DNA from: JABWBR01 sp036741235
GTDB taxonomy: Bacteria; Bacteroidota; Bacteroidia; Chitinophagales; Saprospiraceae
DNA: 21,611 nucleotides
Direction of reading: 5' to 3'
Assembly: GCA_036741235.1 (NCBI GenBank)
Contig: DAINSQ010000083.1
Location: 1-21,611, forward strand
The notes under the pieces were generated by a model that had not been told where the DNA came from, ran no database searches, and was given only the letters and a program-made list of their open reading frames with translations. Position 1 is the stretch's first letter. Every line of letters begins with the position of its first letter. This document shows positions 1 to 7,908 of the stretch, piece after piece. The translations under genes and the position numbers were made by a program.

Positions 1-138
1 GTAGGGTGTAAGTTGTTGGGTGTGGTTCGTTTATAGGTTTAAAAATATGCGCAACAGTCCAACAGTCCAATAGTCCAACAGTCCAATAGTCCCGTTTCGA
101 CTCCGCTCAACGACCGGCAAAAATCGCCCCCTCGCCCC
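1..138. other. Intergenic spacer at the 3' end of the pigment operon
   Basis: No gene is visible. The first 45 bases contain GTTG/GTAAG-like and GTTTATAGGTTTA words that recur in the other spacers of this window. A tandem octamer array follows at 53-92. The stretch 88-109 (AGTCCCG, then TCGACT, then CGCTCA) closely matches 16501-16521. No clear stem-loop with a T-run was found, so the terminator of the leftward operon was not identified. Confidence 0.6.
53..92. repeat. Five tandem copies of an 8-bp unit AAYAGTCC
   Basis: Five adjacent octamers can be read directly: AACAGTCC, AACAGTCC, AATAGTCC, AACAGTCC and AATAGTCC. They differ only at a C/T position. A single related word (CAATAGTC) also occurs in the spacer near 16568-16575, so the unit belongs to the same dispersed intergenic repeat family. 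Confidence 0.85.
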
Positions 139-1578
139 TCACTCCCTCCTCAACTTCCCGCTGTCCGTCATCGGCAGGTTGTCGACAAAGGCGATACGCT
201 GGGGAACCTTATAGGTCGACAGCCGTTCCCGGCAATACCTGATCAGCGACTCGGTATCGACGGCGGTAGCCGGGTGTAACACGACTTCCGCGCTCACGCA
301 CTCGCCGAGGAAAGGGTGTGGCGAGCCTTTGACGCGGCTCATAGCCACTGCGGGGTGGGTATCGAGTACGGCTTCCACTTCCTCGGGGAAAACCTTATTG
401 CCCGACACATTGATCATACTTTTTTTGCGGCCTTCGATGGTGATGAGGCCGTCGGCGCGGCGCGAGGCGAGGTCGCCGGTGAGGAACCAGCCCTGTTGCA
501 GCACTTCGTCGCGCAATTGCGGGGGTTGGAGGTAGGCGGCAAAAAGTCCGGGCCCCCGGATAGCCAGTTGGCCGGTTTCGCCGTCGGGTAATTCCCGTAG
601 CTGCTCGTCAAGGATCGCCACATGGCAGTCGGGCAGGGCATAGCCCACGGCGCCGGGGGCATCCTCGGCATGCGCCAGGTTGACGATGGGCAGCCCGATT
701 TCGATGATGCCGTAGGCTTGCGCCACGGGCAACCCCCAACGCCTGGTGAACGCCTGGCTGTCGGCCAGGGCCAGCCCTGTTGAGGTGGATACTACGCGCC
801 GCAATGTCGGCATTGGCCTTTCGCTGCGGTCGTTAGCCAATAGCCGGATGTGCATGGGGGAAGCATACAGGAAGGCGCCGCCGTAGCGGTTGGCAGTTTC
901 AATAATATCGTCGGCTATGAAGTTATCGCAAATAGCGATGGAAGCGCCGTAGCGCAGGTACAGGATGATGGATACGACAAAATGGTAGGCCATTTGCAGT
1001 ATCCACACCACTACGTCGCCGGGGCCCAATTGCAGCGCTTTGTTGGCCGCTGCGGTGCGTTCTTCAATGGAGGTATGCGACAGGATCACGCCTTTGGAAA
1101 CCCCGGTAGTGCCTGAGGTAAAACGCACCAGCGCCGCGTCGGGAACATGGGGGGTAAAAGGCTGCTGCGGGTCGACGCCTGCCTGGAAGCAAAGTTGCCA
1201 GTCGCCGCCTGAAAGGGACTTTGCAGCCGCTACCGGAAGTTGGGCCGATAGTCCGGCCCCGGCTTCTTCAATTACGGCATGGAGCCGGGCGGTATGCAGT
1301 ATATCGGCGAGTTCGCCGGCTTTGAGTTGGCTGGAGATGGGCATTACCACCGCGCCGGCATCCATCACGGCAAAAACCCAGGCGATAAAATGGCGGCTGT
1401 TTTCACCCAATACGCCTATGCCCATGCCGGGGCGGATGCCCGAGGACGTCAGAAAATCGCTTGAATCGCGCACCAAAGCTGCCAGTTCGGCGTAAGTCAT
1501 GGCGCCCTTGGCGTCGTAGATGGCAATATTTTGCGGCCATTGTCGGGCGGCGAGGTACAGGAGTTCCGGTGTTTTCAT
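139..1578 (-). CDS. Acyl-AMP ligase (ANL superfamily), probable aryl starter-acid activating enzyme
   Basis: This 479-residue protein has the full adenylate-forming fold. The phosphate-binding motif FTSGTTGVSKG is at about residues 153-163, a YGIIEIG motif lies mid-protein, and TGDLASRRADG and GRKKSMINVSGNKVFPEEVE lead into the C-terminal domain. The conserved C-terminal lysine is present in DSGKLRRE (K475), only four residues from the end. The enzyme should adenylate a carboxylic acid and pass it to an ACP or CoA. In this context p-coumarate or a related aryl acid is the likely substrate (inference). The reading frame stays open to 1833, but the extension lies inside the preceding FAD gene and looks unrelated to the family, so ATG 1578 was chosen, 7 nt after that gene's stop. 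It is the last gene of the operon. Confidence 0.9.
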   Translation of the reverse strand: MKTPELLYLAARQWPQNIAIYDAKGAMTYAELAALVRDSSDFLTSSGIRPGMGIGVLGENSRHFIAWVFAVMDAGAVVMPISSQLKAGELADILHTARLHAVIEEAGAGLSAQLPVAAAKSLSGGDWQLCFQAGVDPQQPFTPHVPDAALVRFTSGTTGVSKGVILSHTSIEERTAAANKALQLGPGDVVVWILQMAYHFVVSIILYLRYGASIAICDNFIADDIIETANRYGGAFLYASPMHIRLLANDRSERPMPTLRRVVSTSTGLALADSQAFTRRWGLPVAQAYGIIEIGLPIVNLAHAEDAPGAVGYALPDCHVAILDEQLRELPDGETGQLAIRGPGLFAAYLQPPQLRDEVLQQGWFLTGDLASRRADGLITIEGRKKSMINVSGNKVFPEEVEAVLDTHPAVAMSRVKGSPHPFLGECVSAEVVLHPATAVDTESLIRYCRERLSTYKVPQRIAFVDNLPMTDSGKLRRE

Positions 1579-1585
1579 AACAGTA

Positions 1586-2863
1586 CTATTTGATGTGGGC
1601 GATCTCCAGTGATTGCTGGATAGCGGCAATAGCAGCTTCCCGCGATTTGCCGAGCGCCTGGGCGGCGGCGAGCCTGCCGGCGGCATAACCGGTAGCCAGC
1701 GAGGCGCCGATAACTCGGGCGCTGGCCACGGCTTCTTCGTCGGCAGAGATATTGCGGCCCGCAAAAAAGAGGTTGTCGAGGTGCGCCGACTGCAGGGCAT
1801 CGGCAGGGATGTCGTAGTAGTCGTCGAGTGCAAAGTAGGTCATCACCGGGTTATCGCCCGGCGACCATTTTTCTATCGGCCAGGCGCCGCGGGCTATGGT
1901 CGTTTCACTTTTGCGGCAAGCCAGTACGTCTTCGGCAGTAAGCACATATCGGCCCTGGTGGCGCGGCCCCGTGCGGATGCCTACTTCAGGCGCCAGCACT
2001 TCCAGTTGCGCTTCGCGGAATATTTCGCTGTGGACTTGCAGGTAGGCAACGGCTTGTCTAACCAATTGCCGGGCATATAACTCAATATAGGTCATCTGGT
2101 TGAGCCGGTCGTTGACGCTGAGCGGAACACCCAGTTTGAAAAGCGCCTTCCCGTTTTTTACCGAGCCGGGCACCACAGACAGGCGGCGGCAATCTTCCGG
2201 CAACGCCTCGTTTTCGATGCCTTTTTGAATCAGCCGCATCAGTGCCAGGCTGATGGCGTGCTGGTCAACAGGAGCGAGTCCGAACATTGAAAACACCAAC
2301 GCCGAGGCCTGGTACTCGTCGCTTTTGAGCATATCAATATTGGACAGGCGGGCCACGACGGCTTCGCCGCTGGTATCTACTACTGTTTTTGGGGTAAAGG
2401 CGACGGACTGGTGATACACCAGGGCTTGCACAGAGGTGATGCGGCCGGATTCCGTTTGCAATCCGCAAACATGGCTGTGCAGCCCTATCCCTGCGGCATA
2501 TTGCAGGGCCCATTTATCGCAAAGCATCAAAAAGGCGAAGCGGTCGTAGGGCAGGAAATGCAAACCATGCCGGTAGTTGATAGGCGTTTTGCGGCTTTGC
2601 GCCTGCAATTGCTCGGCAAAATTTCTCACAATGCCGCCCATCACCAGCCTTGGCTGGGGCGATTCGCTGCGGTAATAGAGTCCGCAGACCGTTCCAACAT
2701 ATGCCGCAGTGGCTTTGCCGCCCAGGAATCCGTTTTTTTCCAGCAAAACGGCTTTAGCCCCTTCCTCTGCAGCGCCGACGGCGGCGCCGAGGCCGGCAAT
2801 ACCACCGCCGACGATGAGCACATCGGGATGGGTGGGCAAGGGCTGGGCAGCGGCTGGATTCAT
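1586..2863 (-). CDS. FAD-dependent oxidoreductase (FAD_oxidored-like)
   Basis: This 425-residue protein starts with a Rossmann FAD-binding motif, DVLIVGGGIAGLG, at about residues 14-26, followed by the ribose-binding acidic residue in LLEKN. A second FAD-contact block near the C-terminus reads FFAGRNISADEEAVASARV, then GAS and ATGYAAG. This pattern suits the FAD_oxidored (PF12831-like) group. I see no WxWxIP motif, so it is not an ordinary flavin halogenase. It presumably oxidises or desaturates the polyene or its head group, but the substrate is unknown. Its ATG overlaps the stop of the condensation-like gene by 4 nt (ATGA), so the two are translationally coupled. Confidence 0.8.
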   Translation of the reverse strand: MNPAAAQPLPTHPDVLIVGGGIAGLGAAVGAAEEGAKAVLLEKNGFLGGKATAAYVGTVCGLYYRSESPQPRLVMGGIVRNFAEQLQAQSRKTPINYRHGLHFLPYDRFAFLMLCDKWALQYAAGIGLHSHVCGLQTESGRITSVQALVYHQSVAFTPKTVVDTSGEAVVARLSNIDMLKSDEYQASALVFSMFGLAPVDQHAISLALMRLIQKGIENEALPEDCRRLSVVPGSVKNGKALFKLGVPLSVNDRLNQMTYIELYARQLVRQAVAYLQVHSEIFREAQLEVLAPEVGIRTGPRHQGRYVLTAEDVLACRKSETTIARGAWPIEKWSPGDNPVMTYFALDDYYDIPADALQSAHLDNLFFAGRNISADEEAVASARVIGASLATGYAAGRLAAAQALGKSREAAIAAIQQSLEIAHIK

Positions 2864-4152
2864 GATTCGAGCAATTCTTTGCGCAGCAAGCGTTCAAATA
2901 CAACCGGTTTATCGGCTGTTGCGCCGTTTGGAGCATAGCCGACAATGGCGCGCAAGCGATTTTGTACCGACATAAAGATAACGGTAAAACCCGGAATGCC
3001 CGCATTTGGCGGGTAGTGAACGGCGTCGGCGACGGGCAGCCCGGCAAAACCGGTGAAATCGTCGAGCGAATTGCCGGTGTCGGAAAAGAAAAAGCTGGAC
3101 AATGCCCCGCGCGTAGGCGATTTGGTAATATGGCTGTACAGCGCAATGGGCATACGCCGCACCAGGTTCATCATGATATGATAACTTTTGGGGATGCCCG
3201 CCCGCATTTGCGAGATCATCTGTTCGCTGATTTCGTTGACGGCGCTTTGCAGGTCGGTCAGTTGCGCTGCGCGCAGGCGGTAAAACAGAAACGACACCTG
3301 GTTGGCGATGACAGGCCCGGCCACGCCTTTGCGGCGCTGGTCTTGCGGGATCGGCACCCAAAATTGCTGATCCTGAGTGGGCGCCGGGCTCAGCAGTTGT
3401 TGAAAGGCGCGCAGGGTGGCGGCGAGCAATACCGGGCTTTTGCCGAAGCGGGCGAGGTATTTCTGGCAGTTGACCTCCACCTGCCGGCTTTCGGTTTCTG
3501 AAAATGCTATGATGTGAAATTTGTTGAATTGCCGGCTGGGCCGGTCGGCCAACAGGGCAGGCCTGATCGGGTTGCCGTCGAGTAGAAAACCTTTGACTTT
3601 ACGGGCGTGCTGCAAGCTTTCCATGACAGGCGCCGGGGTTTCGGCGGGCGCCAGGTATTGCAGGCTGTCTGCCGTGCCGTCGGTTTGCCCCAATTGCCGG
3701 ATGAGCAGTTCGGCGCCGCGAGCGTCCATTACAATATGATTCCAGGAAAAAACCAGCGCCGAACTACCGTCGGTGTATTTGACCAGATCGAAACGAAAAG
3801 GCGATTGCCTGCGGACGTTGATGTCGGCAGCCCAGACCGACTCCGGGAGGTCGCGCGATGCCTGGCCGGCTTCGTGCAGGAACAGCGGGATCGGCTGTCG
3901 CTTCCCGGTATGCTGCCAGCGCGGCAACTGGAAGGGCCATGTCGCCTTCAATCGCAACCCGGAAAGCCATTGCAGCACAGGTTCGTCGTTGATACGCCGG
4001 CGCAGGGCTTCGGAGTCGGGAGCGCCCTGCAGATACACGGCAAATCGGCTTACATTGCCCAGCCGCCCCGTAGCGCGGTGGTGCCTGTCGAGAAACAATT
4101 GAAAATAATCGGAACCATTGAGCGGAAGCGTGTTCGGCAACTGTTCATTCAT
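2860..4152 (-). CDS. Condensation-domain-like acyltransferase
   Basis: With the start chosen here the protein has 430 residues. It carries NHIVMDARG (H139, D143, G146), which resembles the HHxxxDG active-site motif shared by NRPS condensation domains and wax-ester synthase/DGAT acyltransferases. The first His is replaced by Asn but the catalytic second His remains. Such enzymes move an acyl group from a carrier protein to an amine or alcohol, so transfer of the finished polyene to an acceptor is plausible (inference). An upstream ATG at 4221 would add 23 residues but would overlap the ACP gene by 41 nt; ATG 4152 leaves 28 nt after the ACP stop and is preferred. The stop overlaps the FAD gene start (ATGA). 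Confidence 0.75.
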   Translation of the reverse strand: MNEQLPNTLPLNGSDYFQLFLDRHHRATGRLGNVSRFAVYLQGAPDSEALRRRINDEPVLQWLSGLRLKATWPFQLPRWQHTGKRQPIPLFLHEAGQASRDLPESVWAADINVRRQSPFRFDLVKYTDGSSALVFSWNHIVMDARGAELLIRQLGQTDGTADSLQYLAPAETPAPVMESLQHARKVKGFLLDGNPIRPALLADRPSRQFNKFHIIAFSETESRQVEVNCQKYLARFGKSPVLLAATLRAFQQLLSPAPTQDQQFWVPIPQDQRRKGVAGPVIANQVSFLFYRLRAAQLTDLQSAVNEISEQMISQMRAGIPKSYHIMMNLVRRMPIALYSHITKSPTRGALSSFFFSDTGNSLDDFTGFAGLPVADAVHYPPNAGIPGFTVIFMSVQNRLRAIVGYAPNGATADKPVVFERLLRKELLES

Positions 4153-4180
4153 ACGTCGAGCAATTTCAAAATCCAGCGAT

Positions 4181-4447
4181 TCAGGAAGCTTCCTGGAGGT
4201 AGTGGTGAACGCAGGCCGCAAAAGTCTGCGGCGATTCTATATTTTCTTTGCTCAATGCCGCATCAGGCAGCGTCAGTCCGTATTGCCGCTCAATGAATAG
4301 CACAATTTCTATGATAGAAAATGAATCGAGACCGAGTTGTGTGAGCGAAGTGCCGGGCGTCACTGCTACGCCCGGCGCTGCCAGGCTGGATTGGATAAAT
4401 TCGCACAATTGCAGGCAGATAGCATCCTGATTTAATGTTAAAGCCAT
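4181..4447 (-). CDS. Acyl carrier protein (DSF type)
   Basis: This 88-residue ACP has the phosphopantetheine site in LGLDSFSIIE (Ser42). The attachment serine is followed by Phe rather than the usual Leu or Ile. A helical acidic C-terminal part with LFIERQYGLTLP matches the ACP fold. An in-frame ATG at 4489 exists, but it would start inside the acpS gene and add a Lys/Asn-rich leader unlike an ACP, so ATG 4447 was chosen (22 nt after acpS). Lying between the phosphopantetheinyl transferase and the condensation-like enzyme, it may be the carrier that presents acyl groups to the latter (inference). Confidence 0.88.
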   Translation of the reverse strand: MALTLNQDAICLQLCEFIQSSLAAPGVAVTPGTSLTQLGLDSFSIIEIVLFIERQYGLTLPDAALSKENIESPQTFAACVHHYLQEAS

Positions 4448-4469
4448 GTTTATTGGGTTGTTTGTCGTT

Positions 4470-4841
4470 TTATTTTTCAATAATAACAAAAGCCGCGGCC
4501 ATTGCTTTTACGTGCGACATCGACAAATGGATGTTGCCGAGGGCCTGTTCTTCGGCGTATTGTTTTACTGCTCCGTGGAGCGCAATTTCAGGTTTTCCCG
4601 CCGTATTGTGAACTATTTCTACTTCATTAAATGAAAAAGTGCCCATCCAGCCGGTGCCCAGGGCCTTGAAAAACGCTTCTTTGGCGGCAAAACGGGCCGC
4701 GTAGCGCTCGGCGCTAAGGTAAAAGCCGTCGCAATAGGCTATTTCCCTTTCGGTAAATACGCGCTCTTTGAAACCGGGTTTGACTACTTTTTGGGCTACC
4801 CGTTCTACTTCGATGAGGTCTACGCCGATGCCCCAGATCAT
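4470..4841 (-). CDS. acpS: Holo-ACP synthase (phosphopantetheinyl transferase)
   Basis: This 123-residue protein has the length and both signature blocks of AcpS. GIGVDLIEVER lies at the N-terminus, with Asp8 as a metal ligand, and RYAARFAAKEAFFKALG at about residues 46-62, with Glu55. A terminal LSMSHVKAMAAAFV block completes the family pattern. It transfers 4'-phosphopantetheine from CoA to the serine of ACPs. A copy inside the pigment operon suggests a partner dedicated to its three ACPs; whether the genome holds another acpS cannot be seen here. The start overlaps the stop of the glycosyltransferase gene by 4 nt (ATGA). Confidence 0.93.
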   Translation of the reverse strand: MIWGIGVDLIEVERVAQKVVKPGFKERVFTEREIAYCDGFYLSAERYAARFAAKEAFFKALGTGWMGTFSFNEVEIVHNTAGKPEIALHGAVKQYAEEQALGNIHLSMSHVKAMAAAFVIIEK

Positions 4842-6070
4842 CTCGTTTCGCTATTGTCGTGATCTGTCGCCGGTAATTGCTTTACCCGCTGCGGCCTCAG
4901 CAGCCAGAGCAAAGGGTACAGCACCACGCCCGACAGGGCCGCAAGCAGTATGCCGAGCCCAAAACTTCCCACGACGTACTGGAAAAAATGGTGTTTGATA
5001 TCGCTGAAAGACATGGTTTTGCTGAACGCCACACTGTCGGCGGTCAGGCTGCCGTGCAACACGAGTTGCCCCATTTTATAACTGCCGTAAAGGATAAACG
5101 GAATCATGGGCGGTATGCTGATGTGAGCGGCTACCAGGGCAATCACCTTGTTGAGCCGAAACAAGACGCAGAAAAAGATCACCAGCATGATTTGATAACC
5201 CCAAAACGGCGATACGCCGATGAATAATCCGAGCATCACGGCATAGGTGATCTCGCGATTGGTTTCGTTGCTGTCGAGAATGTATGATTTTATAAAATCA
5301 CGGGCGCTTTTTTTTTTGAATTCCCTGAAGAAGGCCAGGGGGCGCTCGTAAAAAATGGCAATGGTCACCAGCAGGGTGTTGAGCGCAAAAATGCGCATGA
5401 AATCAGGCACTTTCCGAAAATGCGTAACGCGTTCTCCTTGTGGCGGATAATAAACGTCGATGGGAATGGGGATGACCGGTATGTCGAGCCAGCTCAACCG
5501 CACGAGGGCTTCCATCTCCAGTTCGTATTTGGAAGTGAACAGGCGGATGCGCTGCAAAGGTAGCAGCGGGTACAGGCGGTAACCCGATTGCGTATCGGGC
5601 AGTTGTCTGCCTGTCATGACCTGGTACCAGAAATTGGAGAACTTGTGGCCGAAGCTGCTGCTGCCGGGCACGTTGTCCTGCCCCATGTTGCGGGCGCCGA
5701 CCATCAGCGCGTCGGGGTGTTTTTCGAGGGCCTCCAGGAAGCGGGGCAGGTCGGAGGCGCGGTGCTGCCCGTCGGAGTCGAGGGTGATGGCGCGTTCGTA
5801 GCCCTGCGCGGCAGCCAGTTCGAAGCCTTTGCGCAAAGCGACGCCTTTGCCGCTGTTTTGAGGCAGATGATGTATCAAAATGCGGTTTTGCCAGCCGGCC
5901 AGTATACCGGCGGTCTGGTCCGTGGAACCGTCATTTACTACAATAATGCGATGCGTATAGGCCCACACCGATTCAATCACCTGCTGCAGGGCGCCGGCGT
6001 TGTTGTAGGTGGGGATCAATACGCAGGTTTTCCAGCGGTCGAATAGCGACGGGTAATCAGGATAGTTCAT
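4838..6070 (-). CDS. GT2 glycosyltransferase fused to a DUF2062 membrane domain
   Basis: The 410-residue protein has two parts. Residues about 15-225 are a family 2 glycosyltransferase: CVLIPTYNN near the N-terminus, VVNDGSTDQT for nucleotide binding, and the DxD metal site in LDSDGQH (D98-D100). Residues about 255-395 form a hydrophobic DUF2062 domain (YAVMLGLFIGVSPFWGYQ, then ISIPPMIPF) with several membrane segments. The catalytic part probably works on the inner face of the cytoplasmic membrane, adding a sugar to a lipid acceptor (inference). A GT is common in aryl-polyene clusters as I remember them. The start overlaps the preceding hotdog gene by 14 nt. Confidence 0.88.
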   Translation of the reverse strand: MNYPDYPSLFDRWKTCVLIPTYNNAGALQQVIESVWAYTHRIIVVNDGSTDQTAGILAGWQNRILIHHLPQNSGKGVALRKGFELAAAQGYERAITLDSDGQHRASDLPRFLEALEKHPDALMVGARNMGQDNVPGSSSFGHKFSNFWYQVMTGRQLPDTQSGYRLYPLLPLQRIRLFTSKYELEMEALVRLSWLDIPVIPIPIDVYYPPQGERVTHFRKVPDFMRIFALNTLLVTIAIFYERPLAFFREFKKKSARDFIKSYILDSNETNREITYAVMLGLFIGVSPFWGYQIMLVIFFCVLFRLNKVIALVAAHISIPPMIPFILYGSYKMGQLVLHGSLTADSVAFSKTMSFSDIKHHFFQYVVGSFGLGILLAALSGVVLYPLLWLLRPQRVKQLPATDHDNSETR

Positions 6071-6428
6071 GAAAAATCCCCTTGAATTTAAGAAATGTGA
6101 GTTCGGCGCCGCTGAGTTGCCCCGATACTTGAATTTTGCCTTCCGGCAATTCGCGGATGTCGAAGGCGGCGTCGATTTCGGGGTGTTGGGCGGGCTGAAG
6201 TACGGCCAGGAATTTGATCACCGGAGCTTTTTCCATTTGCAGGGGGCGCCCGAGGTCGCGCTCTGCCAGCTCTTTCAGCATTTGCACCATACAAACGCCG
6301 GGCACGACCGGGTTGCCCGGAAAGTGGCCCTGGAAGATCGCATGGCCGGCATTGAGCCGCAGCCGGGCATGGCTTTTTCCGGCGTCGTTTTGTAAGGTTT
6401 GTATGGTATAAAAATCGTCTGACAGCAT
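6057..6428 (-). CDS. FabZ-like hotdog dehydratase with Gln in place of the catalytic acid
   Basis: This 123-residue single-hotdog protein contains the FabZ/FabA signature FQGHFPGNPVVPGVCMVQ. The catalytic His is present (H35). The residue aligned with the FabZ catalytic Glu (FabA uses Asp), 14 positions later, is Gln49. It is short for FabZ, and the C-terminal hotdog strands are intact. It should take part in dehydration of 3-hydroxyacyl-ACP during polyene formation, but alone it may be weak or inactive. It fits the ApeI-like role in aryl-polyene clusters, where I recall a two-protein dehydratase. The protein at 13517-13951 shows the opposite pattern of residues. Confidence 0.8.
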   Translation of the reverse strand: MLSDDFYTIQTLQNDAGKSHARLRLNAGHAIFQGHFPGNPVVPGVCMVQMLKELAERDLGRPLQMEKAPVIKFLAVLQPAQHPEIDAAFDIRELPEGKIQVSGQLSGAELTFLKFKGIFHELS

Positions 6429-6437
6429 AATCGCTTC

Positions 6438-7130
6438 TTATTCATCATTGAGTGAAACCCAGGTCAAGTCGAGTCTGAGCGGAAATATCATCCGGTGCTC
6501 CAGACTAATACGCTGCGGCAGGGTTCCCTGATAGTCCTGCAAGCCGGCAATGATTTTTGGACGTCGTTTGTTGCCGCTTTCTATGCCGGCGAGCAGTTGG
6601 GTGGTTGGGTCGTACCGGAAGTAAAGGTACGATTTTCCATTTTTTATTCGAAAAACAGTTTGTTGTCGCTGTGTATCGGTGAATGTCCTGACGGTGGCAG
6701 AGCGGCTGTCGAATTGTTGTGTCAACAGGCGCAGGTCGGCCTCCAGCAATTGCAGAATAATCTTGCGGTTGAGTTGCGGAAAGCAATAATTGACCGTAAA
6801 ATTTTGAGGCTCGAGTGAAAAGTCAAAAATTTTCTGCCCCATTTTGGTAGTCATGGCCATGCGGTAGCGGCTGCTGTCCTGGGGTTGAATAAAAAGAATA
6901 CCGCTGACTTCCGTTTTGCGAAAGCGCACATTGGTATCGTAGGCCAGGCCTTCGGTTTGTTGCGAAAATAAGGCGGACTGTGCGCCGATGGCCGCCGTTG
7001 CCGGCTCCAGGTGGCGGTAGTAGTTGGTGCAGGAGCAAGTCAGTATGATCAGCGCGGTCAGCGCCAAGGTTTTGCTTAAAGGCGTGTTGTATATTTGTTG
7101 CAACAATATTTGTCTTATGCGCTTAGTCAT
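6438..7130 (-). CDS. Predicted outer-membrane lipoprotein, LolA/LolB-like fold
   Basis: The 230-residue product begins with a basic stretch (MTKRIRQ), a hydrophobic segment at about residues 19-31 and a Cys pair in LTCSCTNYY, so it is probably a lipoprotein acylated at C34 (or C32). The rest is beta-rich: VRFRKTEVSGILFIQ, KIFDFSLEPQNFTVNYCF, FRIKNGKSYLYFRYD. This suggests a LolA/LolB- or DUF4292-like lipid-binding sheet, but no signature is decisive. It could carry or anchor the pigment lipid at the outer membrane (inference). ATG 7130 overlaps the Fic gene by 8 nt; an in-frame ATG at 7142 is also possible. The stop lies 9 nt before the hotdog gene. Confidence 0.65.
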   Translation of the reverse strand: MTKRIRQILLQQIYNTPLSKTLALTALIILTCSCTNYYRHLEPATAAIGAQSALFSQQTEGLAYDTNVRFRKTEVSGILFIQPQDSSRYRMAMTTKMGQKIFDFSLEPQNFTVNYCFPQLNRKIILQLLEADLRLLTQQFDSRSATVRTFTDTQRQQTVFRIKNGKSYLYFRYDPTTQLLAGIESGNKRRPKIIAGLQDYQGTLPQRISLEHRMIFPLRLDLTWVSLNDE

Positions 7131-7908
7131 TGAATATTGCATTTGGCAGCATCAGCAGGAAGGGCAATACCTGTTTATAATCCAGTTCCGGGTACTCCAG
7201 TCCTGGTAATCGGATATAATTGTAATAAATTTGATGCTGTTGATAATACAACTTTTCGCTTTGCACAAACCATGCTTTTTCGCCTAGTTTTTGAGCCAAA
7301 AACCACTTTTCAAGAAGCCGTGCACTTCTTCCGTTTCCGTCATTCCAGGGGTGAATTTTTACAAATACCAGGTGAATCATGGAAGCATAGAAAAAAACTT
7401 CCTGGATGCTCATTTCTCTATGGAGCAGGATGGCAATATCGGCGAAAAGTTTTTTCATTTCGGTTTCTACCTCAAAAGGCGATGCTGCTACATATTCGAT
7501 ACGTCCGTCAGGAGTTGTTACAAACATATTGTGGCTGCGAAATTTTCCCTGCCAGTTTTTGGCCAATATATGTTTGCTCAACAATTTTTGCGCTTCTGCT
7601 ATGTTTTTCTCGTTCAGTTCGTTTGTTTGGGCAAAAGCATAGGCATCGTACAGGTCGTCAATTTTTTGGGTGTAATCGGGCAAAAATTCAACGCCGAATT
7701 TTTTGTGCTTGATGTAGCTGTCCAACTCAATGTCTTCTCCCTCAATTTTGCTGCTATAAACCGATGATACCGAAGTATAAAAGCTAAAAGTTTCAGTTGA
7801 AATCTCCGCATCCTGTAAAACCTCAAAAGCGGCTCGTAGACTTTTGGGAGCCTGTTCCAAATAGTCGGAAAGCAAATCGGTTGGAATGATATGGAGATTG
7901 TCTTTCAT
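7123..7908 (-). CDS. Fic-domain protein, probable self-inhibited AMP-transferase
   Basis: The 261-residue protein has the Fic core HPWNDGNGRSAR (H186-R197), including the catalytic His and the nucleotide-binding GNGR. It differs from the common HPFxDGNGR by Trp for Phe. An N-terminal helix carries SSKIEG (S52-G57), which fits the inhibitory (S/T)xxxE(G/N) motif of Fic proteins regulated in cis. Family members usually AMPylate Tyr/Ser/Thr of a target protein. It starts with a 4-nt ATGA overlap on the deacetylase gene and overlaps the lipoprotein gene, so it is a true operon member. Its base composition is visibly lower in GC (two lines counted at 40-45%, against 60% in a ketosynthase line), which suggests separate acquisition. 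No target is evident. Confidence 0.9.
   Translation of the reverse strand: MKDNLHIIPTDLLSDYLEQAPKSLRAAFEVLQDAEISTETFSFYTSVSSVYSSKIEGEDIELDSYIKHKKFGVEFLPDYTQKIDDLYDAYAFAQTNELNEKNIAEAQKLLSKHILAKNWQGKFRSHNMFVTTPDGRIEYVAASPFEVETEMKKLFADIAILLHREMSIQEVFFYASMIHLVFVKIHPWNDGNGRSARLLEKWFLAQKLGEKAWFVQSEKLYYQQHQIYYNYIRLPGLEYPELDYKQVLPFLLMLPNAIFND

Noticed and set aside
53..92. CRISPR-like array
   Set aside because: The units are 8 bp with no spacers, so it is a simple tandem repeat.
1579..1833. N-terminal extension of the acyl-AMP ligase reading frame
   Set aside because: It is Ser/Thr/Pro-rich, lies entirely inside the FAD oxidoreductase gene, and MKTPELLYLA at 1578 is a normal ligase start.
1586..2863. 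Flavin-dependent halogenase, as expected in chlorinated flexirubin clusters
   Set aside because: The FAD motif is present but no WxWxIP motif was found; the GAWPIEKW segment is different and fits the FAD_oxidored group better.
7123..7908. Fic/antitoxin (toxin-antitoxin) pair
   Set aside because: No small partner gene is adjacent, and the inhibitory motif lies within the Fic protein itself.
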